Origin: an uncultured Eubacterium sp.
GTDB taxonomy: Bacteria > Bacillota_A > Clostridia > Lachnospirales > Lachnospiraceae
Length of the DNA: 21,510 bases
Reading direction: 5' to 3'
NCBI GenBank assembly: GCA_948759685.1
Contig: CAQBGY010000027.1
Span: 1 to 21,510 of the forward strand
The translations under genes and the position numbers were made by a program. This document shows positions 15,003-21,510 of the stretch, piece after piece. Below the pieces are notes generated by a model. It ran no database searches. It was not told where the DNA came from and was given only the letters and a program-made list of their open reading frames with translations. Position 1 is the first letter of the stretch; each line of letters begins with the position of its first letter.

Positions 15003-16547
15003 TTAATCCAACTTCTTCATTGTCGGGAACAATAATACATCCCTAATCGCCTGTGAATCTGTAAGCAGCATACACATTCTGTCAATACCAAATCCGATGC
15101 CTCCTGTAGGCGGCATTCCGATTTCCAATGCATTCATAAAGTCCTCATCTGTTGTATTTGCTTCCTCATCACCTAATGCCAGCAACTCTTCCTGAGCCTT
15201 AAATCTTTCTCTCTGGTCAATTGGATCATTAAGCTCTGAATAAGCGTTTGCCATTTCCCATCCGTTCATGAAAAATTCAAATCTTTCAACATACTCCGGA
15301 TTCTCCGGTTTCTTCTTTGTCAAAGGAGAAATCTCAATCGGATGATCCATAATAAATGTAGGCTGAACCAGATGTTCCTCTACAAATTCTTCAAAAAATA
15401 AGTTTAAAATATCACCCTTCTTATGATGCTCTTCAAATTCTATATGATGCTCTTTTGCAAGTTCTTTTGCCTGCTCAACTGTCTCTACTTCATTCCAGTC
15501 AACACCTGCATATTTCTTCACTGCATCTACCATTGTAAGTCTTTCAAATGGCTTGCTTAAGTCCATCTCAATACCATTATAAACAATCTTTGCGCTTCCG
15601 CATACAGCCTCTGCCAAATGTCTGTAAAGATTTTCTGTCAAATCCATCATTCCGTTATAATCAGTATATGCCTGATATAATTCCATCAATGTAAATTCCG
15701 GATTATGTCTTGTATCTACACCTTCGTTACGGAATACTCTTCCAATCTCATATACCTTTTCAAGACCACCAACAATCAGTCTCTTAAGATAAAGTTCCAA
15801 AGAAATACGGAGCTTTACATCTTCATCTAATGCATTAAAATGAGTCTCAAAAGGACGGGCTGCTGCACCACCTGCATTATGAACGAGCATTGGTGTTTCA
15901 ACTTCCATAAATCCCTGTCCGTCTAAGTATCTGCGAATCTCACTGATAATCTTAGAACGCTTAACAAATACTTCCTTTGCTTCCTGATTCATAATCAAAT
16001 CTAAATATCTCTGACGATATCTTAAATCTGTATTTGTAAGACCATGGTGCTTTTCTGGAAGAATCTGAAGACTCTTTGTAAGAAGAGTAACTTCTGTTGC
16101 ATGAATACTCATCTCTCCAGTCTTTGTCTTGAATGGATATCCCTTGATACCTACAATATCACCAATATCCATTTTCTTAAAATCTTTATATTCATCAAAA
16201 GGTTCTTCGCAAATTTCGTTTCTAGCCACATAGACCTGAATATTTCCTTCTAAATCCTGAACATTACAAAAAGATGCCTTACCCATAACACGCTTTAACA
16301 TAATACGTCCTGCAATAGACACTAATTTCGCCGGGTCTTTTACAAGCTTACCTTCCTCGTCATGTTCTGCTTCTAATACATCAAAATTATTCTTAATATC
16401 CATACTATGATGTGTCACATCATACTTTGTTATCTGAAACGGATCCTTTCCTCTCTCCTGCAAATCTACCAACTTTTCACGGCGGACCTTTAACAACTGC
16501 TTTTCGTCTACCTGTGGCTGATTATTCTTATTATTCTGCTCTGCCAT
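15003..16547 (-). CDS. lysS: Lysyl-tRNA synthetase, class II
   Basis: This cytosolic enzyme charges tRNA-Lys with lysine using ATP. The start is placed at the ATG at 16547, with GAGGAG 7 bases upstream, rather than an in-frame TTG at 16562; the product is 514 residues. An N-terminal OB-fold anticodon-binding domain spans about 50-160, with the sequence SIAGRIMLKRVMGKASF. The class II catalytic domain follows: motif 1 near EVETPMLV (216-222), motif 2 RVFRNEGVDTRHNPEFT (about 270-286), and motif 3 GIGFGIDR (about 483-490). Length fits bacterial LysS (about 490-510). It lies 26 bases after greA, with the ribosome binding site in the gap, so the two form an operon driven from 17107-17135. Confidence 0.97.
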   Translation of the reverse strand: MAEQNNKNNQPQVDEKQLLKVRREKLVDLQERGKDPFQITKYDVTHHSMDIKNNFDVLEAEHDEEGKLVKDPAKLVSIAGRIMLKRVMGKASFCNVQDLEGNIQVYVARNEICEEPFDEYKDFKKMDIGDIVGIKGYPFKTKTGEMSIHATEVTLLTKSLQILPEKHHGLTNTDLRYRQRYLDLIMNQEAKEVFVKRSKIISEIRRYLDGQGFMEVETPMLVHNAGGAAARPFETHFNALDEDVKLRISLELYLKRLIVGGLEKVYEIGRVFRNEGVDTRHNPEFTLMELYQAYTDYNGMMDLTENLYRHLAEAVCGSAKIVYNGIEMDLSKPFERLTMVDAVKKYAGVDWNEVETVEQAKELAKEHHIEFEEHHKKGDILNLFFEEFVEEHLVQPTFIMDHPIEISPLTKKKPENPEYVERFEFFMNGWEMANAYSELNDPIDQRERFKAQEELLALGDEEANTTDEDFMNALEIGMPPTGGIGFGIDRMCMLLTDSQAIRDVLLFPTMKKLD

Positions 16548-16573
16548 TTTACTGCTCCTCAATCTATCGTATT

Positions 16574-17062
16574 TTACTTTCTTGTCTTAATATCGATTAC
16601 TTTGTATTTAGAAACGACTTCGCCCATCTCTACTTCCACTACATCGCCTATTTCATGTCCGATTAATGCCATTCCTAATGGAGATTCATTTGAAATCTTT
16701 CCTTTTAAACTATTTGTCTGTGTAGAACCTACAATACTAAATTCCAATTCTTCATCATATTCTAAATCATGGATTACGATATGGCATCCAACACTTATCC
16801 TTGTATCATCTACATCATCTTCCCCGACAACTTCTACATTTTTAAGGATTTTTTCGATTTCTTCAATACGAGCCTCAATATCTCTCTGCTCATCTTTTGC
16901 AGCATCATACTCAGCATTTTCTGATAAATCGCCCTGTTCTCTAGCTTCTTTAATCTTCTGAGCTACTTCCTTACGTTTATTTAACTTTAAATCCTCTAAC
17001 TCAGCCTCAAGTTCCTGCAGGCCTGCATAGGTAAGTATATTTTTCTTTGTGCTATCTGCCAT
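16574..17062 (-). CDS. greA: Transcription elongation factor GreA
   Basis: GreA rescues backtracked RNA polymerase by stimulating cleavage of the RNA 3' end. The ATG at 17062 is preferred because GGAGG lies 8 bases upstream; a TTG at 17077 would be inside the ribosome binding site. The product is 162 residues, the usual GreA size. Residues 1-78 form the antiparallel coiled coil, with the acidic tip residues D45 and E48 in QGDLSENAEYDAAKDEQ. Residues about 85-162 form the FKBP-like C-terminal domain (SPLGMALIGHEIGD). It is the first gene of the greA-lysS operon behind a strong promoter. Confidence 0.97.
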   Translation of the reverse strand: MADSTKKNILTYAGLQELEAELEDLKLNKRKEVAQKIKEAREQGDLSENAEYDAAKDEQRDIEARIEEIEKILKNVEVVGEDDVDDTRISVGCHIVIHDLEYDEELEFSIVGSTQTNSLKGKISNESPLGMALIGHEIGDVVEVEMGEVVSKYKVIDIKTRK

Positions 17063-17106
17063 TGTTACTTCCTCCAATCAACACTCTATCAAAAGTTTTA
17101 CACTTT

Positions 17107-17135
17107 ATAATAGCAGGGCAAAGCATTATTGTCAA
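17107..17135 (-). promoter_or_regulatory. Strong promoter of greA-lysS
   Basis: On the minus strand a perfect TTGACA (17130-17135) is followed after 17 bases by TATTAT (17107-17112), with TGC directly before it as an extended -10. The predicted start is near 17100, about 38 bases before the greA ATG. Confidence 0.85.
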
Positions 17136-17198
17136 CCAATACACCTTTATTAATGGGCATTTCGTCCCTGCATATATACAACTTTTGTAGATTTTTTT

Positions 17199-18152
17199 CT
17201 ATAATCTGTCATCTAGTAATTTTTGCAATTCGTCCCAGCTTTCCATTTCATTACATTTACGTCGCAGTTCTGCTGAATGTGGCAGTCCCCCGGTATACCA
17301 TGCAATGTGCTTACGCATTTCATGAACTCCGGTAAATTCCCCTTTACACGCAATTAACATCTGTGCATGTTTCAAGATCATCACTTTAATTTCCTGCGAT
17401 GTAGGCTTGTCTATCAGTTCTCCCGTTTTCAGATATTCATTAATCTGCTTAAATATCCATGGATTTCCACGTGCCGCCCTGCCTACCATCAGTCCGTCAC
17501 ATCCGGTATATTCTTTCATAGCTTTTGCATCCTGCGGTGTAAAAATATCTCCGTTTCCAATAACCGGAATACCTACTGCTTCTTTCACTGCTTTAATAAT
17601 ATCCCAGTCGGCCTTGCCGCTATAATATTGCTCCCTGGTTCTTCCATGCACGGCAATCGCTGAAACTCCACAAGCCTCTGCAATCTTTGCAATCTCAACC
17701 GCCTGGCTTTCTCCATCCCTAAATCCTTTTCTAATTTTAATAGTAATCGGTTTGATGCTGGCTTTCACCATCTTCGTCAGTATTTCTTCCACTAACTTTG
17801 GCTGGGTTAACAGATAAGAACCCTCATGATTGTTCACAATCTTTGGCACCGGACACCCCATATTCACATCAATAAAGTCACAGGCACCATATGCCACACC
17901 TGATGCAATTTCTGCCATAATATCCGGCTCCGAACCAAACAACTGCACGCCAATCGGATGCTCATCCTCATCAATCGCCAATAAGTCCTTTGTCTTTTTG
18001 TTCTTATATAAAATAGCCTTGGCACTGACCATCTCCGTGTACATAAGTCCACATCCCTGCTCCTTACAAAGCAGACGAAATGGCAGGTCCGTTACACCTG
18101 CCATTGGTCCTAATGCCAAACCATTTTCGATTTCAACATTACCTATCTTCAT
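17199..18152 (-). CDS. dusB: tRNA-dihydrouridine synthase, DusB type
   Basis: A 317-residue FMN-dependent enzyme that reduces uridine to dihydrouridine in tRNA with NAD(P)H. The TIM barrel carries the family signatures: [12 protein letters not shown] (15-26) at the FMN site, [10 protein letters not shown] with catalytic C100, K139 in ITIKI, H169 in [14 protein letters not shown], and the phosphate-binding NGD (200-202) and GRAARGNPW (224-232). A helical tRNA-binding domain follows. In many Firmicutes this gene is close to lysS and greA, as here. The start codon overlaps the 3' end of coaX by 14 bases and has no strong ribosome binding site, pointing to translational coupling. No clear terminator is seen between it and the greA promoter. 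Confidence 0.95.
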   Translation of the reverse strand: MKIGNVEIENGLALGPMAGVTDLPFRLLCKEQGCGLMYTEMVSAKAILYKNKKTKDLLAIDEDEHPIGVQLFGSEPDIMAEIASGVAYGACDFIDVNMGCPVPKIVNNHEGSYLLTQPKLVEEILTKMVKASIKPITIKIRKGFRDGESQAVEIAKIAEACGVSAIAVHGRTREQYYSGKADWDIIKAVKEAVGIPVIGNGDIFTPQDAKAMKEYTGCDGLMVGRAARGNPWIFKQINEYLKTGELIDKPTSQEIKVMILKHAQMLIACKGEFTGVHEMRKHIAWYTGGLPHSAELRRKCNEMESWDELQKLLDDRL

Positions 18153-18924
18153 ATCTTTTCTTATTCTTCTCGTAAATAATTCTCATTCCCTGAAGCGTCA
18201 ATTCATTATCATACACATCGATACAATCTGTATTTTCATAAATAACTCTTCCCAGTCCGCCTGTAGCAATTACTTTCAGGTCTTTCATACCGCTTTCCTT
18301 TTTCATACGTTCAACGATATACTCTGTCTGCCCAATATAGCCAAACACAATCCCTGCCTGCATGCTGGAAATCGTATCTTTACCTAAAATTGAATCCGGC
18401 TTTTTAATCTCAATTTCCGGAAGTTTCGCAGTGCAATCCCAAAGTGCCTTTGCACTAATCTGAATCCCCGGAGATGTCACACCGGCCTCAAACGTTCCTT
18501 CCGGTCCAATTAAATCATAAGTGGTGGCTGTTCCAAAGTCGATGACAATACAGGGCCTGCCATATATTTCATAAGCTGCCACTGCATCTACAATACGGTC
18601 TGCACCTACCTCCCTTGGATCTGTACGATTTATCTTAATACCGGTCTTTGTTCCTATTCCTACAATAATCGGCTGTATACCAAAATATTTGATAATGCCA
18701 CTGTTAAGCGAATACATAACTTTTGGCACAACAGATGCGATAATCACATCTTTAATATTTTTAATATTGATTCCTTTTCGCACCAACATCTCAGCAATCA
18801 GCGAACCATACTCATCCGATGTTCTGACTGCCTGTGTATTCATACGGAATGTAACGAAAACATCCTTTCCCTGAAACAAACCTAATGTAATATTAGTATT
18901 TCCTACGTCTACTGTTAATAACAT
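18139..18924 (-). CDS. coaX: Type III pantothenate kinase
   Basis: CoaX phosphorylates pantothenate, the first step of coenzyme A synthesis, and is the feedback-insensitive form of the enzyme. The 261-residue protein shows the ASKHA-fold signatures: [13 protein letters not shown] (5-17) for phosphate binding, D102-P-R-E-V-G-A-D109-R110 for substrate binding, DFGTATTYD (129-137), SPGI (151-154) and ATGGLG (220-225). The length fits the family. GGAGAAGG lies upstream of the ATG within the 3' end of the preceding gene, from which it is separated by one base, so the two are tightly coupled. Confidence 0.96.
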   Translation of the reverse strand: MLLTVDVGNTNITLGLFQGKDVFVTFRMNTQAVRTSDEYGSLIAEMLVRKGINIKNIKDVIIASVVPKVMYSLNSGIIKYFGIQPIIVGIGTKTGIKINRTDPREVGADRIVDAVAAYEIYGRPCIVIDFGTATTYDLIGPEGTFEAGVTSPGIQISAKALWDCTAKLPEIEIKKPDSILGKDTISSMQAGIVFGYIGQTEYIVERMKKESGMKDLKVIATGGLGRVIYENTDCIDVYDNELTLQGMRIIYEKNKKRYEDR

Positions 18925-18925
18925 A

Positions 18926-19255
18926 TCACGTGCCTTCTCCTAAAACAAATACTCTATAGTACATTTCCAGAGCCTCTAACAACTCCCTTTTGTCTAACTG
19001 AATCTGATGAATCTTGAGTCCGCTGCCAATCTCATCATACAAAATATCATCTTCATTTGCATCAGTAATCAACTGTAAATATCCGTCTTCATCATATTCT
19101 AAAACTAAAGTCCCACCTACCTCTTCCGTAAACATCACACACATAATCTGCAGTTCCTGTTTTACCTGTTCGGGTAAGTTTTTAAACTTATCATTTAAAT
19201 AGAACCTTTTTTCATAAGAATTCGCTCCACATAAAACTCTCTCTTCATTATACAT
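18926..19255 (-). CDS. DUF6145-like small acidic protein
   Basis: A 109-residue soluble acidic protein with no signal peptide or membrane segment. Recognisable stretches are [15 protein letters not shown] near the start, [18 protein letters not shown] in the middle and [13 protein letters not shown] near 76-88. I believe this is the DUF6145 family, found mainly in Lachnospiraceae and relatives next to coaX; this is from memory of the family and was not searched. Its function is unknown. It is the first gene of the run with coaX and dusB. The ribosome binding site is weak (AGGA only 2 bases before the ATG), which could mean a low level or another start. Confidence 0.8.
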   Translation of the reverse strand: MYNEERVLCGANSYEKRFYLNDKFKNLPEQVKQELQIMCVMFTEEVGGTLVLEYDEDGYLQLITDANEDDILYDEIGSGLKIHQIQLDKRELLEALEMYYRVFVLGEGT

Positions 19256-19304
19256 AATCCTGAACTCACTAACGTCCCAGACGCTCTTTCTATTTGTTTC
19301 TTAT

Positions 19305-19333
19305 ATAATAAATCCTTATGCTTTAATTGTCTC
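19305..19333 (-). promoter_or_regulatory. Possible promoter of the DUF6145-coaX-dusB operon
   Basis: GAGACA (19328-19333, inside the last codons of the SPFH gene) and TATTAT (19305-19310) are 17 bases apart on the minus strand. The -35 matches four of six consensus bases. Read-through from the SPFH gene is an alternative, since no terminator is seen between them. Confidence 0.35.
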
Positions 19334-20230
19334 TGCCAATGCCTTCACACTGCCTGCAATCCCCTGAATCTCAGACGGAATGATAATCTTAGTCGCCTGA
19401 CCGTCAGCTGCTGCAGCAAAAGCTTCCAAACTTTTCATTGTAAGAACAGCCTCATCTGCGCCTGCTTCTTTAACAAGTTTGATACCTTCCGCTGTTGCCT
19501 GCTGTACTTTAAGAATTGCTGCTGCCTCACCTTCAGCCTCAAGCATTTTTTTCTGCTTTTCAGCATCAGCCTTCAATACTGCTGCTTCCTTATCAGCCTC
19601 AGCATTAAGAATCGCTGCTTCTTTCTTTCCTTCTGCAATCAATACTGCTGAACGTTTCTCACCTTCAGCTCTAAGAATCTGTTCACGCTTCTCACGCTCT
19701 GCTCTCATCTGTTTTTCCATTGCTTCCTGAATATCTCTTGGTGGAATAATATTCTTTAATTCTACTCTGTTTACTTTTATTCCCCAAGGATCTGTGGCAA
19801 CATCCAACTCTGTACGCATCTTTGCGTTAATTGTCTCTCTGGATGTAAGTGTCTCATCAAGCTCTAAATCACCAACAATATTTCTAAGTGTTGTCGCTGT
19901 AAGAGATTTGATTGCTACAATAGGATTTTCCACACCATAGGCAAAAAGTTTCGGATCTGTAATCTGATAAAAAATAATTGTATCAATCTGCATTGTTACA
20001 TTATCTCTTGTAATAACCGGCTGTGGCTCAAAATCTGCAACCTGCTCTTTTAGATTCACTCTTCTTGAAACTCTGTCAAGAAATGGAACCTTAAAGTGAA
20101 TACCTACAGACCATGTTTCTTTATAAACTCCTAATCTTTCAATAACATATGAATGTGCCTGTGGCACAATTTTCACACATGTCGAAACAACTGCAATTGC
20201 TATAACTAAAATAATAATTAAAAATGGCAT
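19316..20230 (-). CDS. SPFH/stomatin-prohibitin family membrane protein (QmcA-like)
   Basis: A 304-residue protein with one N-terminal membrane segment (about 2-20). The SPFH band-7 domain spans about 20-175, with RLGVYKETWSVGIHFKVPF, QPVITRDNVTMQIDTIIFYQ and DPWGIKVNRVELKNIIPP. A long Ala/Glu/Lys coiled coil (about 170-245) and a short C-terminal hydrophobic segment (about 285-300) follow. Such proteins form large ring-like membrane assemblies and organise membrane microdomains or regulate membrane proteases. The NfeD gene directly upstream (27-base gap) is the typical partner. AGGAGG lies 8 bases before the ATG. The specific client is unknown. Confidence 0.93.
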   Translation of the reverse strand: MPFLIIILVIAIAVVSTCVKIVPQAHSYVIERLGVYKETWSVGIHFKVPFLDRVSRRVNLKEQVADFEPQPVITRDNVTMQIDTIIFYQITDPKLFAYGVENPIVAIKSLTATTLRNIVGDLELDETLTSRETINAKMRTELDVATDPWGIKVNRVELKNIIPPRDIQEAMEKQMRAEREKREQILRAEGEKRSAVLIAEGKKEAAILNAEADKEAAVLKADAEKQKKMLEAEGEAAAILKVQQATAEGIKLVKEAGADEAVLTMKSLEAFAAAADGQATKIIIPSEIQGIAGSVKALAETIKA

Positions 20231-20257
20231 ATCTATTTCCTCCTAATAATTTATTTG

Positions 20258-20692
20258 CTATTTGTTCTCTGTCTCTTTTACTATAACCTTTACACCTTCA
20301 ACTGATACTACTTTCACCAAAGTTCCTGCTTTTATCACTTCATTCTGTTGACTTCTAGCCGTCCACTCCACTCCGTCAATTTTTACTATTCCTTTGGCAT
20401 TAATATTATCAATATCAGATATTACTTTTCCAATCTTACCTTCAATAGACTCTACATTTGTTTTCTCTGCTTTGTTATTTATATGCTTCACTGCTATCGG
20501 TCTTAATAAAATAAGAACAACTGCTGTTACAATTATAAAAACAAATGCCTGTATGATCCAGTTTCCTGTAATCAGTGATGTAACACAAGCTGCCAATGCA
20601 CCTATGGCAAACCATATACAGGTCATTCCCAAAGACACCAGTTCCAGTGCTGCAAAGATTACAAACACAATTAACCAGCCAATATAATTCAT
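20258..20692 (-). CDS. Short NfeD family membrane protein
   Basis: A 144-residue protein with two to three membrane helices in the first 70 residues (about 3-22, 26-43, 47-66) and a soluble OB-fold-like C-terminal domain (about 80-142: EGKIGKVISDI, GIVKIDGVEWTARS, GTLVKVVSVEGVKVIV). This is the short NfeD form, without the N-terminal ClpP-like protease domain of long NfeD. It is known to pair with SPFH proteins, and the SPFH gene follows at 27 bases. GGAGG precedes the ATG, and a promoter is at 20735-20763. Confidence 0.92.
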   Translation of the reverse strand: MNYIGWLIVFVIFAALELVSLGMTCIWFAIGALAACVTSLITGNWIIQAFVFIIVTAVVLILLRPIAVKHINNKAEKTNVESIEGKIGKVISDIDNINAKGIVKIDGVEWTARSQQNEVIKAGTLVKVVSVEGVKVIVKETENK

Positions 20693-20734
20693 ATGTCCTC
20701 CTTCCTCTTAATCACTAGTATACATGATAGCATA

Positions 20735-20763
20735 AGTATAGAACAAACTGCCCTGCAAAGCAA
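20735..20763 (-). promoter_or_regulatory. Promoter of nfeD-SPFH
   Basis: TTGCTT (20758-20763) and TATACT (20735-20740) are 17 bases apart on the minus strand, about 40 bases before the NfeD ATG and just after the terminator of the SH3 gene. Confidence 0.5.
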
Positions 20764-20765
20764 GC

Positions 20766-20798
20766 AAAAAAGAAACCCTGATTTCAGGATTTCTTTTT
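20766..20798 (-). terminator. Rho-independent terminator of the SH3b gene
   Basis: An A/T-flanked stem closes on CCTG/CAGG with a 4-base loop (20781-20784), including one G-T wobble in the minus-strand RNA. It is followed by a T-run at the NfeD side. It starts a few bases past the SH3b stop codon. Confidence 0.8.
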
Positions 20799-20800
20799 GT

Positions 20801-21256
20801 TTATTTATTAATTTCTACAAACTCTGTTTTCACAAATCCATTGTTCCCATTATAATCAATCTCAATCCATTCACTGTCCTGAGATATAATCTGAAACATC
20901 TCACCCTTATCGACAATTCCCAATGCTTCTGCCTCTTGTGATGCCTCACTTCTTACATTCAAAGCATCAACCTGAATAACAACTTTACTGCCTGATTCAT
21001 ATTCCTGTTTCTTTGTTGATGTATTGACTTTCTCATCTTTTGCTGCCACCTTATAAGTATCCTTATCTTTCATGGCGATGGACTCTTTTTCTGTAACTGC
21101 CAGTTGTGAATCATCAATAAAAACAACTTTATCGGTTCTGCTAACAACAGAAGCGATAGTTACAATAGAAGCTATGGCAAATATTCCAATATATATCATC
21201 AGATTGCCATGTTTATATATGTTTCTTTTTAATCTTTTTTTCATATATTTATTCAT
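20801..21256 (-). CDS. Membrane-anchored bacterial SH3 (SH3b) domain protein
   Basis: A 151-residue protein with a basic N-terminus, one membrane segment (about 19-39), a charged linker (40-88) and one SH3b domain (about 90-150) with the usual VDALNVRSEAS start and NGFVKTEFVEI end. The SH3b part should lie outside the membrane. Such domains often bind peptidoglycan peptides or metal ions, so a cell-wall role is likely. No catalytic domain is present. The start at 21256 has only a weak AGG site; a second in-frame ATG at codon 5 has none. It is a single-gene unit with a promoter at 21307-21335 and its own terminator. Confidence 0.85.
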   Translation of the reverse strand: MNKYMKKRLKRNIYKHGNLMIYIGIFAIASIVTIASVVSRTDKVVFIDDSQLAVTEKESIAMKDKDTYKVAAKDEKVNTSTKKQEYESGSKVVIQVDALNVRSEASQEAEALGIVDKGEMFQIISQDSEWIEIDYNGNNGFVKTEFVEINK

Positions 21257-21306
21257 TCAATCTACCTGTCACATAAACATTTTTATACACATATACTTTA
21301 CATAAA

Positions 21307-21335
21307 ATACTAACAGAGTTTCGACACAAAGTCAA
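21307..21335 (-). promoter_or_regulatory. Promoter of the SH3b gene with a Spo0A-box-like site
   Basis: TTGACT (21330-21335) and TAGTAT (21307-21312) are 17 bases apart on the minus strand. The spacer holds TGTCGAA (21320-21326), an exact match to the core 0A box bound by Spo0A. A site between -35 and -10 would favour repression. The AT-rich stretch 21336-21510 beyond shows no gene. Confidence 0.5.
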
Positions 21336-21510
21336 ATTATTCTACTTATCTTTTACATTTTTTTCCTATATTGTGTTTTTTTATTATTTATTTTGTTGTG
21401 ATTATTTACAAATAAATTTCATTAACTGAATTTGTATTCATATATTTTTATTATTTTCTAATAATATCTGAAACAAATTTGTAGATTTTTCATAAACTTT
21501 TTCTAAAACA

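Noticed and set aside
16548..16562. In-frame TTG start five codons upstream of lysS
   Set aside because: GAGGAG sits between this TTG and the ATG at 16547 and is properly spaced for the ATG. The same argument places greA at 17062 instead of 17077.

Overview
The window looks like an AT-rich Firmicutes genome, most likely an anaerobic Clostridia of the Lachnospiraceae type. This is an inference from codon and base use, the DUF6145-like protein next to coaX, the Thr/Pro-linked modular secreted enzymes and the greA-lysS arrangement. No 16S gene is present to settle it. All convincing genes lie on the minus strand, so transcription runs from high to low coordinates. No tRNA, rRNA, CRISPR array or intact insertion sequence was seen.

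Right part (about 15000-21510), housekeeping. In transcription order: a membrane-anchored SH3b protein with its own promoter and terminator; a short NfeD protein and its SPFH/stomatin partner; an operon of a DUF6145-like protein, coaX (type III pantothenate kinase) and dusB (tRNA-dihydrouridine synthase); then greA and lysS behind a strong TTGACA/TATTAT promoter. The lysS and greA starts are best placed five codons inside the longest ORFs because of ribosome binding site position.

Middle (about 12580-15000). Downstream of lysS is roughly 700 bp with no intact gene. It holds two small broken reading frames (one with an in-frame stop, one with two frameshifts) and two strong hairpins, which reads as the remains of an inserted element. 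Next comes a small collagen-like protein gene that seems to be decaying: one Gly of the Gly-X-Y repeat is lost and the C-terminal head is short. Then follow a membrane-anchored endonuclease/exonuclease/phosphatase-family protein and a two-domain S1 RNA-binding protein.

Left part (1-11662), mostly secreted enzymes. The centrepiece is a 1956-residue secreted protein with three separate GH18 chitinase domains, each with an intact DxDxE acid motif, plus a CBM5/12 chitin-binding module, other beta-sandwich modules, Thr-rich linkers and a Lys-rich C-terminal domain. Beside it lies a 1029-residue secreted subtilisin-family protease with a discoidin-like domain and three Ig/FnIII-like modules. At the window edge is the N-terminal part of a third secreted protein rich in Trp. 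Two intracellular genes, a histidine phosphatase and tcdA, sit between them. The simplest reading is a locus for attacking chitin-protein material or N-acetylglucosamine-containing glycoproteins outside the cell, with each secreted gene under its own control: strong terminators after the protease and chitinase genes, and distinctive repeat or hairpin elements in all three upstream regions.
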